Below, one piece after another: positions 1 to 12,222 of a stretch of 64,000 nucleotides of DNA. The position numbers were made by a program, and so were the translations under genes. The notes beneath the pieces were generated by a model. The model was not told the origin of the DNA and ran no database searches. It saw only the letters and a list, made by a program, of their open reading frames with translations. The stretch comes from Artocarpus heterophyllus (taxonomy: Eukaryota > Streptophyta > Magnoliopsida > Rosales > Moraceae), in NCBI GenBank assembly GCA_025403435.1, contig CM046340.1, positions 12,344,091 through 12,408,090 of the forward strand, read 5' to 3'. Every line of letters starts with the position of its first letter. Position 1 is the stretch's first letter.

Positions 1-3000
1 TCGCTCTCTAAGACCCTCAAACCACACTTCCTTTTTCTCTCAAAAACATTCTAATGAAACTCAATACATAAACTCCATAATAAGCTTATACAATTACAAG
101 CCTACAAGGCACAAATTCCCAGCTCAAAACTCACAACAGTTACTCTTGCAAGCTATAAACTTTGAACTGCATTCAGCATTAAGAAAACGTCAAGACTAGA
201 CCTCAAAATACGTGAAATTCAAAGACTGAGTTTACTTTAGCCAAAACCCAATTAATAAATCAAGCACATCTTTAGTCTAAATACCCGGTTACCCACAAAA
301 CAAGCAACCCATTTAATTACTGGGTTTTTTTTTTCTTTCTTTTTCCTCAAGAATTAAACAGAGAACACAGATTCCCAAGTACAAGGAGGATATAAATGTG
401 TTTGACGAAGTATTACCAGCGAGAGAATGTCTGAGAACTTTCTCCACTCAAAGGCCAAAAATTTGAGATCTGGTTGTGAAAGCTAAGAAGAACAAGAACA
501 ATAAAAAGAAGCAAGAAGGAAAATCAACACGGAAACGTAACGCGTGTTGTGACGAAATATGAACTGTAAAACCCCATTAATCTAAACCCAAATCTTCAAT
601 TTAAAAAACAAAACAAAACAAAAAAGTAATGCATTTGTTTTCTTTTCTTTTTTTATTTCTGAGTAAGCTTCTTTACATTTTCGTCGTCCACCCAACACCC
701 ACAAAATTTAAGAAATATTAAAAAAAAGAAGAAGAAATGACAGGAAATTCGGTGCCGAAAAGCTAAGCTTTATCATGCTTGACTGGACATGATATTATAG
801 CCGACAATAAAAGGACACCAGCCGTAAAAACCCACATTCTGCTTCCGTTAAAAGTCGGTTTTCCCACAACCAAATTTTTTTCCCCAGAAAAACAAACCAA
901 AAACAAAAAGAAAATTAACATTTTCCTTTTTTTTAGCTTTTGTTATTCTTTTGTGAAAAAAATAAAAAAGCTGTTTAATTAGGTGAGAACTAAAATCAGT
1001 GTCTCTGTACTACGAAATTAAAGATGGGGTTTTGAGTATTTTGGTTGCTTGTAATGTAATTGAGTTTTTTTTTTTTTTTTCCTTTTTTTGGTTTTGTTTT
1101 TACGAAGCAGACCTAGCAAGGGTGTTTTCCGGGAAAATAGAAAAATAATAATAAAACGCTATTATATTATGCTAGATTCCCCTGTTCGAGGACTTTTGGA
1201 TTCACCTTTTTTTTTTCTTCTTTGTCGTCTTTTCCTTTTATGCGCTGGAGTGGAGAGTGGTTAGTTACGTGGCTAAATGCCACCCGGTCAGAGCAAGCAA
1301 ATGAGGTTTTTTAACTGCGTTGGGTTCCTGTAATTTTTTTCAGATTTTTTTTTATTTGAAGAATTTGAAGGATTACTAGTGGCAAAGCGTGCCTGCGTTT
1401 GCCCACTAAACATGTTAACCAAAAAAAAAGTTAAAACTTGAAAAAAAAAATGCATGAAAATAAAACAAAAATAAGAAAAACAAACACGTATGATAACAAA
1501 AGTAAAGGAATTGGAAAGAAAATTGGAGACCGGAGAAAAAATAAGAAAGAAACAAAAAATTGATAAGGTCATAAAAGATTCGCGCTAGCTAAATTCATTC
1601 CCTTTTTTTATATTATCGATAAAAATTCACATTAATAAATTTGTAATGTAGGGTTTTTATTTTGTCTTTTAAACTTTAAAGATTCTCATTGTATTATTCT
1701 ATCTTTACATCTCATCTCCTATTAAAAGAAGACAAAAAACGCTATTACTCTGTTTGCAAATATGATTGGAACTGTATTTTGTGATTTTAATCGAAATTGC
1801 TACAATAATATCTCTCACAAAATTTGAATCAAAAATTAGTTTGAACCACATGCATTCTCAAAGAGGCTTTATTTGTCCTCGCATGGGCTGCAGTTGATTC
1901 TAGGAGGATGATATTCGAATTTTACCAGTAATCTTGCAATAATCAACCTTTACAGTGCATATGACAATTTTGTGCAGAAAATATTGTAAAAAATTGTTCG
2001 AACTATGGTCCAGACCTATGAACCAAAGAGACTATTAAAAAAAATAAATGCCATGGGCCAATCAAGAACGAAACATTGACACTTGGAGAAAATTTGATTC
2101 ACTGAGATTATGAAACCTAACATAAAAAAGGTAATTAAGAGGAGCAAATTTACAATTTTATTTTCTTCGAATCCACATCAGACATGAGCGCACATGTTGT
2201 TCTTTTGCCCCTTTGAGGCGAAATGAAACGGAGGACGCAAAGTTTGAAGGAAAAGAAAAAAAATAAGAACAAAATTTGGAATAAAATAGTGGAATTTTTA
2301 GAGTTCAATGAGCAAAGTGAAAATAACTTCAAAGATCAGGGGCAGAACAGCAAGTAGTCCAAAAAATTGTTAGTTTTAAAATTTCAAATTGGAGCTTTGA
2401 ACGGTAGATATTGTCTCATCAACTCAAAATGGCACAAAATTTTCCTTCAAACTTATGATAAGCTGCAATATTGGTACTTCCGTCATTGAAGTGTCAAGTT
2501 TTTAAGAGTATTAATCATTTTAAGTGTGCTCATTAGTGACTCACGCATTAAAAACCATTAAAAGTTATTCTTTATCAACTAATTATGTGACTCATACGTG
2601 ATTAAAACCATTTAAAAATTTGACGTTTACTAAAGTACAAAAATTACAACTCATAAAAGGGATAAAGTTAGACAACTTCAATTTTTCGATCTTAAACTTG
2701 TAAGTAATCAACGAAAAAATTCGATACTAAACTAGAACCCGTCTATTCTATACCAAATTGTGTTGATTTTCACAAATTTCATTTTTAAGGTAATTGTAAT
2801 CAAATCTATATTGTAATCAAATCTAAGCAATAGCCAAATAATCCCTTTTTCATTTATAAGAAAAAAAAATCCATTAAAAAAATTTTGTGCCTTTTTATGC
2901 CTTTTGTTTTCCCCTTTCTCTTCTAAGAACAAAAATTTGAGCATAGTCAGGGAAACGTCATCTCATTCTCATGAACATTTTGTTGAGCTGCACTCTAAGT

Positions 3001-5134
3001 ACAAATTAAAAATAGAAAATTACTCATTAATATATTAAATTGATTCTGATGTGACATCAAAAAATCGATTCTGGTATGATCTAATTTATAAACTTGCACT
3101 AGTAGAACTCTATAAATTTCCAAAAATTGTCATGAATGAGAGGGGAAAAAAGAGATGAGTAGCATAAATGTATACATAAATTTCAAATGCTACTAGACTA
3201 AAATTTCACTGTCTAGATCATAGGTTGGAATAAATGAATCAAATTTAACACCTGCTTCCAAAGAAAAGAGTTGAAAACCCCATAGAAATTTTTGTTATTA
3301 TTGAAGATGATGACCTTAATTTCTTTCTGTTTTTCAGCAGGATAATTATAAAAGTTAGGCTACGTTAATATTGGCAAGGAAAAATAATCAACAAATCGTA
3401 CGTAGTGACGAGGTACGTTTTCTTTTATCATTCTACAACCATATCATATATCATCAAATGATATGTAAATTAGAAAAAAAAAATTAAGGCTTTAAAAGCG
3501 TGCGTGATTATATTTAGGAATGTAGAATTAGTTTTTAAAAAGATGAAGACATGTTATTTGACTTAGTAATCGTTGAAAAAATAAAATGTATTTTCATTGT
3601 ATGTATTGTATTGTCAAAACTAATGATAAAAATGAAAATGAAAATGAACAAAATGGACAATCTAGCTTAAATTTATAGTTTAAAGATTTAAGATTTTTTT
3701 GAAAGAAAAATTTGAGTCTTTCTTTAACTCCTATTGTTAAATTGAAACTAAAAGAAAAAAAAAAAAAAGGACATTCTTATAGTTTGGATCTGTTTTTATT
3801 CTTAAACAACTTGAGGGATTTTTTTTGCCTAATTTTTGATAAATATGGGAGGTAGAAGTTATACTTATTGGGGATCAATTTAAAAGGAATTGAGCTTTGG
3901 TTTAACCATTGGAGTCCTAATCTACCTTCTAATACCACAATTAATAGAAGGTGAATTTTTATATGGAGTTTTTTTTTTTTTTTTTTAAGAGGGTTGCAGT
4001 AAAACAAAATTTTAAACTAAATTACAACGTAGCTATATTTTATTTTATTAAATTTTGTATCGCTTTCTTTCCCTTTATTTTGCAATTTTATTCTTCCTTT
4101 GAATGACCAAGCTTATAATAAAATTAAATTCACTTTTTCCTTTGAATGATCAAGCTTATAATAAGCAAGCAAAAACACAAGGAGCGATTGAGCTTAGAGA
4201 CAACTAACCTAGCTTTGTTCCTGCTAATGTGCGATGTTTATATAATGCAACTTTGTGATGTTAAAATATTTTCAATGCATTGTTAAATTAATATAATTAA
4301 TGTCCAAACTTTACATTTTAGGTGTAAAATTTGTTTTTAAACACATTGCCGATTTTGGTGGCAGAGCATAGTAAATGAAAAATTTTTGTACTTCAATCTG
4401 TTTCAGAGAGGAAAAAAAAAAAAGAGAGACGCGCCGAGGAGGTGGCGCATGTGTTTGGGAGGCAATGATGTGGACACAATGGCCAGTGCGCACGTTGCGT
4501 TTGTGGTCTGAGAAACTCAACTCAGTGGCTTTTTCTCCTCTGGTACTCATATTTAACCTTAATCTCGTTATTAATAATAATACTCGAGTACATTATATAT
4601 TGATTGAAGTCTATAATTTTATAAATAATTATATTTAACTTCATAAATTATAACCTTATTATTAGTAATGGTTGAAAAAATACACTTTATAATGATTAGA
4701 GTTTATAATTTTATAAATAATAAAGTTATAACCAACGAAAAGTATTTTTCTTTCTCCTCTTCTCTTGAGTCTTGGCTCCTTCGCAGACAGTTTTGCGCTG
4801 CAGCTGCATCACCTGTCTCATTGTGTGGTCCGTACGACTTTGTCTTTGTTTATTTCTTCCGTGGCAGCTTAGCTAGCTGGTCCCCTCCACTCCTAGTCAA
4901 TGCTTCCGCACCAGGACCACCCCATGTCTTCTCGTCTCTATACATGCATAAAACAGACGACAACAGTACTTTTTTGGATTATTTGATCTCACTAGATAAT
5001 TATAATATGGGATTTATGGGCTCTAAAGTTGTAATATATATATATATAGATGTATATCCATTCATGACATATATATATAACACTTTTTTTTATGAATATA
5101 ATAAATCTGATACTATACATCTGTACAAAGATTA
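1..5134. other. AT-rich intergenic DNA, no gene recognised
   Basis: Reading frames here are short, low in complexity and full of Phe, Lys and Asn, as expected from A/T runs. The minus strand around 360-560 is CT-rich and leader-like, so a promoter or 5' leader of a minus-strand gene lying left of the window is possible but unproven. At about 4610 and 4701 a stretch of some 19 bases ending in ttttataaataat recurs, which is a small diverged direct duplication. Confidence 0.6.
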
Positions 5135-5300
5135 TCCCCTGTTTGGCATTGTGGTGGGAACCCACAAACTCAGTTATAAACAGTGTAAAGCTCTCACATG
5201 CTACAGTAATAATTTAAAAAATTGCTACAGTGTAAAGCTTTCACATGCTACAGTAAAAGTGGTTCCCACCACCGGTTTCCACCACCTTCCAAACACCCCC
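5135..5300. mobile_element. MITE, 'tgctacagta' family, copy 1
   Basis: A ~166-bp element with inverted ends: TGTTTGGC with GTGGTGGGAACC on the left, and GGTTTCCACCACC with CCAAACACCCCC on the right. The core carries two copies of the phrase ctcacatgctacagta with slight changes. The same ends and core recur at 15814-15990 and, more diverged, at 40581-40750 and 34465-34618. The ends resemble Tourist-like (PIF/Harbinger) MITEs. A TAT on both sides may be the 3-bp target duplication. It has no coding capacity. Confidence 0.75.
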
Positions 5301-6171
5301 TATGATTTCTTGCTATGTTTAAACTTCGTCGAAATTAATGCTTAAGTTCTACAACTTATTCAGTTGGAAATTGGTTGTGTAATTTTTAGTACTAGGAGGT
5401 TTTTTATTTTGTTTTTTTCTAACATAAAGTGGGTTCGGTTTCACTAGACCAAACGCATCTTAAAAATTTATAATTAGTAGTTGGTGGATACTGTATAGTA
5501 ATTATAAAAGGAAAACCTGATGAACTCACACATCTTTCACAGACATGTAAAAAATATTTCCCAGTCTTTTTTACACTCTTTTTAATTAATGTTTGATATG
5601 TAAAATCCACAAATAATATTACTTATTATTTAAACAGAAAATAAAACAATAAAATCTATGTGTTAGATAGTAAATAAAAAGAGCGTAAAAGAAAGTGAGA
5701 ATAAGGATAACACTCCTCATTTGTTTATTGTTTGACAGGTTATGAGGAATATTTTAAAGGTAAACCAAATGAAACTAAATAGAATAGAGCAACAAACTTG
5801 TACAACTTAAATATTTAAAGCTTTCCTCATCGCAAATATGAGAAATTCCATTTCCATTATAAGCAGAGGTTTTGTTGCTCAAGGAAGCTTGTCAACCGAA
5901 AAAAATGTTAATAAAATATTTGCTAAAACACGTAATTCCGTGTAAGAAAAGGCAAATTAGTAAAAGTTTTAAATACTGCAAGAATAAAAAGCAAGGATAT
6001 TAAAAGTTTGGACTGTTCTTTATGCAGGTCCTGCCAATAATTTTTATAATATCCTTTGCAAGTTTTTTTTTTTTTTTTTAAATAAGTAACCCTCAGGTGA
6101 TGTAACATGCTGTTGTGTACTATTGCTCAAGTCTTACGAGTAGAATCTACATAATACTACCTGTTTCAAAC
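5301..6171. other. AT-rich intergenic DNA
   Basis: No protein family, RNA gene or structured repeat was recognised. Poly-T tracts occur near 6061-6079. Confidence 0.6.
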
Positions 6172-6883
6172 AACGTAATATTTTTTTAATAAGATAATAA
6201 TAATATGTTATATTAAAGACTAACATCAAACTTTTATTATTTAATGTTGTCGTATATTTTGTTCTAAAAGATGATATATCATATCCTTAATATGAAGATA
6301 CCAAATTAAAAAAAAAAGTGTTAAAGATTTGAAATAGCGATTTTTTCTTAGAAACATTGTAACTCTGTTTAGGAATTATAGTTTGGACTAAAAAATTCAG
6401 TCCAAACACAAACTAGGTGTTTGACAACGTTAAAAGAAAAAATTAGTTAGAGCAATTAGTCCAAATTGAAATTCTTAATTTAAACTCATTTGTTACAATA
6501 AAAATCATTCACTTTTTTCTTTTTCGCTTCTAACTCAAGTGAATGGTTTTTATTGTAATAAATGAGTTTAATTTAAGAATTTCAATTTGAACTAATTGTT
6601 CCAATTAATTTTTTCTTTTAACCTTATCAAATACTAGTTTGTGTTTGGACTGAATTTGTCAGTCCAAACTATGATTACCAAACAAAGTTGCAATATTTCT
6701 CAACAAAAAATGTGTAGGTGTTTCAAATTTTCCATACTTTTTTTTTTAATTTAGTGTCGTTGCATTAAGGATATGGTTTATCCTCTTTTAAAACAAAATA
6801 CACGACAACATTGGATGATCAAAGCTTGATGTTATGTTTAATACAACATATTGTTATTATCCTATCAAAAAATATTAACGTTA
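6172..6883. repeat. Large inverted repeat (foldback element)
   Basis: Two arms of about 345 bases face each other around a short T-rich centre near 6515-6535. The left arm opens with aacgtaatattttttt and the right arm closes with its complement, aaaaaatattaacgtt. Matched landmarks include atgttgtcgta/acgacaacat, agtttggact/agtccaaact and caaacacaaactag/ctagtttgtgtttg. The arms look roughly 85% identical by eye. It is probably a non-autonomous DNA transposon with very long terminal repeats. A transcript would fold into a long hairpin. Confidence 0.85.
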
Positions 6884-8569
6884 TGGAGTTAAGGACCGTA
6901 AACGCTCCCCTATACTATATTTACAGTTATAGTTAATAATTACCTTTTATAACTATGCTTTATATACATCATTATTTTTCATATGGTGCCTCCCTTTACT
7001 CGGAAAAGAAAAGAAAAGAAATCTAACAAAATCGTCATTGGGCAGGGTCAAAAATTAGCCCTACATATCAACAAAATAGATAAATAAATAAATAAATAAA
7101 ACATAGGTATCGCAATTCCCATGTTGCAATGTGCACAAACATGAACTTCAAAATATATATAATTTCTTGAATGGAGACAAAATATATATTATGTGATATG
7201 TTTGCTAGAATTTCTTGTTGTGGTAGCAATGCGTACGACTGAGAATCATGGCATTTATGTATGCACATGAATCGGAATATCTCTTTGTGTTTCAAAACAA
7301 TAATTGCAACAATTTGTTTATAATTATCTAGTTAGCAATCAATATTAATTCTTCCTTATATCCATGACTTAGAGCATCTCCAATCCGGTACTAGATTGAT
7401 GCGTTATTGCCAAATTTTAATATTTGTGTAAAAAATATTTTTTAATACAATGTTAGTTATATGTAAATTACCGTACGTTAAATTTGTCACCAAATTTATC
7501 ATATAATAAATTTAACATTTAATTTTTATTAGTTGATGGATTGATTTTTTTTTTCTTTTAATCATTGTAATATTGTCATTTTTAAAGTATTTTAATATTA
7601 AAGGTTTGTTTTTTGGTTTTCAACGCTTAATAACTATGACAAAATGTAGATATAACAAAAAATAACATAGTGTATTGGGGTACAAAATGAAACAGCACAT
7701 CTAATGTATTATTTTTACTTTTTAAAAGTAAATATAATATTGACATTGACATTTATATTAAAAAATATATTATAATATCATATGTATTGTTCTTTTTTTT
7801 CCCCTGTTGGTGCAGGTCATGTGATTTATTAACCATTTTTGCACACGGGAAAACAAAATCAAATTTAAACTTTGATTATATCTTTTAAAAGCACAATAAA
7901 TATTTAAAAAAAAAAGGAGGAAAAAAAAACCATCGAATACCCTATGTAGTAGGTTCTTACTTTTACAAATTTCATTGCATGACAAAGCCGCTAAAGTTGG
8001 TTAAAACCATGTGGGTAGTAAGTGCTTGGAACAAGTGCGGAGCAACAAATGTCAAATAAGATACTACTATAATTTATAATTATTGTAGCATAGCAATAGG
8101 GCAGTTGTATATCTTAGTAGTGGCATGAAGTTTAATTCAATCAATTCAAATTTGTCTGTTTTCATGTTCCATTGCCTATTTCTCGAATCAAATTTCACAC
8201 CTCTTTAATCGTTTAGTACTTAACTCCTTATTAATATTTATTATGTAGCTAAATTTTAAAATTTACGTGAAATGACAAACCAGTGTTGGGAGATATTTTT
8301 TTTAAAAAAAATTATACCTTTCAGTATTTAAAAAAAAAAAAAGAAAAAAAGATGCTGAAATAACTTAATTGTCCCTTATGTTCTGCTATAATATACAGTT
8401 AATACCGGACACATTATAAAGCACGTTTGACCCTGAAGAAAGAAACAATTTCTGTCACATAATTAACGGCCTAGTTTCAATAATACACAAGAGGTTGCAA
8501 GATTAGACATGGCCAAAAATATAAAAATTAATGGGCAGTAATATTATAATTAGCAACAACATCAATTTT
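6884..8569. other. AT-rich intergenic DNA with a probable MITE relic
   Basis: No gene is supported. At about 7373 the sequence gagcatctccaatcc matches the type of terminal sequence seen in common plant MITEs. The partner end may lie near 7700 (acatctaatgtatt), but the copy is too worn to delimit. A tetranucleotide run (aaat)n is at 7080-7100. Confidence 0.45.
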
Positions 8570-8830
8570 CACTAAAAAAACAAATTAAACTTTAAGTCAC
8601 AACAATTTTTAGTAAAATTTTTAATATACATTTAGTCACAACTTTTAATAGAATTTTTGTTGTAATCAAAACTTTTAACCATGAAATTTTTAGTAAAAAA
8701 TGTTCTATGACTAAAAACTTCATGGTTAAAAATTTTAGTTACAACAAAAATTTTATTAAAAATTATAACTAAATACATATTAATCATAAAAAATATTGTG
8801 ACTAAAGCTCTTATTTTTTTTTTTTTAGTG
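8570..8830. mobile_element. CACTA-type MITE
   Basis: The 261-bp element begins CACTAAAAAAAC and ends TTTTTTTAGTG, the CACTA/TAGTG termini that define the CACTA (CMC/EnSpm) superfamily. A 3-bp TTT lies on each side, matching the 3-bp target duplication of that family, although TTT is weak evidence in T-rich DNA. Almost the whole element is an inverted repeat centred near 8695 (for example accatgaaatttttagt against aaaacttcatggt), so it would form a long hairpin. There is no transposase. Confidence 0.8.
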
Positions 8831-10915
8831 TTTGAAGCAGTAATTACATATAAATATATGTATATAAATATACATATATATATATATATACACTATAAAT
8901 AAGTATATATTTGTGGCTATTGTTGTAATAGACTAACCAAGTGGAAATGGACATACTACCTGAACGCTTATTTATTGCGAGCGTAGGTGGATAGAGATAA
9001 ATGAATTGCAAATGGGAAAGTTATAATAGTTGGGAAGAAAAGGATGGTGCAGTTGGGAGACATGGACACCTTTGATTTGGACTCAAAGCAAAGGCTATGG
9101 TTGTGAATAACAATGACACTATTTCCCTGTGCCATCGCATCATATGACAACGCAGTAATTGATTTCAAAAATCCTCATGAATTTCAGTGCTTTCTGTTCT
9201 GTCCCTCTAATTTGATTGACATTAATTGATTTTAATTAATTTTTTAATTAAAATTAATATAAACCACTCATATATTATAATACAAATAAAAAAATTGTTA
9301 CAATATAAAACTTTCATGTATTACAATGTTTACGGTTCTAACTATTATGCTAAACACCATATTTTATTTTGCTAACAATATTATTTGATAACTGCTCATT
9401 GGGCAAGTAAAATTAGCTTTTTATCCATATGCTATAAAAATAAACCTTGAATTGATTTATACTATTAAAAAATATAAAAAATATCTCACTATAGTATCAC
9501 ACTGCAATTTATAATACCAAATATACACTCAAAACACAAATTAGATTTTATAAAAATTAGATAGTTTTGATTGCCACTAAAAGTATGTGAGCCTTTTTAA
9601 TTTAATTGTCATTTTTATTTGTGACATTTAAGTTAAATAATTTTTTTAAATATGATACAAATCAATCAACACTAAAAAATATGGCATATAACGTAAATAT
9701 CTCAAGTAAAATTATGATCAAAGCCGTGGCCTTTTTTTTTTTATACTTTGCCATCTTAATGTTGTCACCAATAAATTCTCTTCAACTTGAATTATGGAAA
9801 CTGTGAGAAATATTGCACATTTCCTCTTACTTCAGGGTAGAGGTAACACAATTGCTTGATAAATATTACCGGAGATTATATGGTAGGGTAGATATGCATA
9901 ATTAAATTACAATATATATGATAAATTCTACCTGCCTGAATTAATCTGAGAGTTCTATAGTAGGGTAAAAAAAAGGTCTTATTTGTACAGAATATAATTG
10001 TAAACCATTAAATGTTTATTAAGTTTTGTTGAAGTGGTACAATTTTTCACATTATGAATTAAATCCTTAATTTTTTTTATTTTTCATAATAAAAATAAAA
10101 AATAACAAAAAAGCACACATGAAATTCATATAGCTCACCTTTAATATAACAATTTAAGTCTATTTTTAATGTAATAATTAGATTCCACACACTCGATATT
10201 AAAAACCGACATATAATTTTTATATGACTTAATAGTTTAGAATAATGTATTACTGGTAGAATATTCACTCATATTCTACTATAAGAATCTAATAATTAAA
10301 AATAACACCAACCAACAACATAAAAAATACTTAAATATTATCTTTTAGTAATAAAAGTAGTGCCTAATTAGCCAATAAAAACTATGAAAAGAGGGACATC
10401 TTTTGCAACATATACAACGAGACTATTAATTTTCTAAGAGAATATTACGAGAGCAAGTTGGCAAAATTCAAATTAATTCAAATCCGCTTGTCTGTTCATA
10501 TCACTACTCAGGCGTGGGAGAGACATACAACAAAACGTAGATAAGACCTCACATGCACATTTATTGATGTGACACGGTAATATTCTTGAAAATCTCAGTA
10601 CAGTCCCCAACTTGCACTTAAAAAAAAAAGGTTATTCATGTGCCTTTCCAACAAGGCAACAACCTCTTAAAAATAATAATAATAATAATAAATTAAAATA
10701 AAATAAACCTGACACACTGTCGAGAATTCCCAGGCCATAGTATTTGGCCGATCGACTGATCCCTCCCTTGGATCAGCTACTTGATTGTTTTTCTTTTCCT
10801 TGCCTGTTTTTCCATGCTTATAGGTGACAGAGAGTTCTGTACCAAAGAATATCAACTGAATCATAAATGTTGCAAAACTTTGGAGAAAAGTTTTAAAAAA
10901 TAATAATAATACGTG

Positions 10916-10948
<33 letters not shown>

Positions 10949-11236
10949 CAAAGAGTAATTTAGGCTGTTGGTTTCATAACTCTTTAATAAGTGACATTTT
11001 AATTCTATTTTTCTTTAATTTTGATAAAATAATCCTCAAACTCTTAAAATTTTAGCAATTAAATCTATTCTATTCTCACAGAATACATCATGTGACCATC
11101 ACGTGTTGATAAAAAGAGAAGAATGTTTTCACCTCACAACAACCAAAAATAAAAAAATAATAATAAAACAAATAAATCAAGCAATAGTACAATTGCCAAT
11201 GGAACCTAAACGCTACCATTAGCGTTTCATTTTGTG
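8831..11236. other. AT-rich intergenic DNA
   Basis: No gene or recognisable domain. A short self-complementary patch is at 9215-9262 (ttaattaattttttaattaa) and an (AT)n tract at 8862-8892. Confidence 0.6.
10915..10948. repeat. (AT)n microsatellite
   Basis: About 16 uninterrupted TA units, the longest perfect dinucleotide run in the window. Confidence 0.95.
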
Positions 11237-11962
11237 TTTATACCTATGTATCCAAATGATTGAGCGCTCTAATTTTTTAATTACAAGATAACGCATATAA
11301 GAGGGTATCAATAACTCCTAAAAATGAGCTATGGATTCTATATTTATGAATAACAAGTTTACGCTATTAAGAGTCATGTCTCTAACGTACCGGTATGCGT
11401 ACTAACATATATTGTGGATATCACCCTTTGATACATCAAAAGATATAAGTTAAGACAACGGGCCTACTATTCATATCAAGATTAAGATACAATATATATG
11501 ATTGTCTAAAGTGAATTGATTTGCTGAGACAGAATTATTAAACCAAATCAATTACACTTTATATTTCAATCCAATGCATCGTCGTCTATAATAATGCACC
11601 AATATTTTTATTCGCGGAGTCATCCTCCGATGGCCAAGACAAACCATCTCCCCTTAAGGATATTGACAACATAACAATCTTTACGTGAATAAAGTACCCA
11701 ACTTTATTCCCTCGATTGCGAATCTTATGATTTAGGCCGTCACCTTTAAAATCATGTCTTCCGTATAATCTATCCATCATATGCCTGATTCTAAAGGTTT
11801 AGACTGACAGTCTCAGACTTTTATTTGCTTATCATACATTCAACAAATATGAACGTAAAGAGGACAACAATTTGGTATATGAATAACAAATAAACTTTTT
11901 ATTGATAAAAATATCTTCAAAAACATATTACATTTTTACTCCTTAGGGCATGCATGTCTAAC
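11237..11962 (+). mobile_element. Fragment of an LTR, same family as 27900-29803
   Basis: This stretch aligns from end to end with 29115-29800. Shared landmarks include tatgaataac, gagtcatgtctctaacgtaccggtatg (with one change), tatatgattgtctaaagtgaa and ctcagacttttatttg. It ends cttagggcatgcatgtctaaca, a typical plant LTR 3' end closing in CA. The 5' part of the LTR is absent here, so this is a 3' fragment of a solo LTR. The two copies are clearly diverged, so the insertion is old. Confidence 0.7.
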
Positions 11963-12222
11963 ATGGACAACTATATGTTGCTTTATCTAGAATAATGACA
12001 CCAAAAGGATTACATTATACTAATTCATAATTCAATTAACAAATATCCAAATCACATAAAAAGTTTGTAAAATTTTTTTACATAATATTATGTAAAAATG
12101 TGCATAAAAATACTTTTCTTTGTATGAAAATAGTATATTATCAACAACTTAGACATATATTCAACAATATTATTCATTCGATAACTAACAAACTATTTAC
12201 TTTTTTTTTGCAATTACAGAAA

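Noticed and set aside
4668..5345. A 225-codon plus-strand frame
   Set aside because: It runs straight through the MITE at 5135-5300 and AT-repeat DNA, with no domain.
9606..9806. Short membrane-like frame
   Set aside because: Hydrophobic text arises from a T-run; starts are not convincing and there is no family match.
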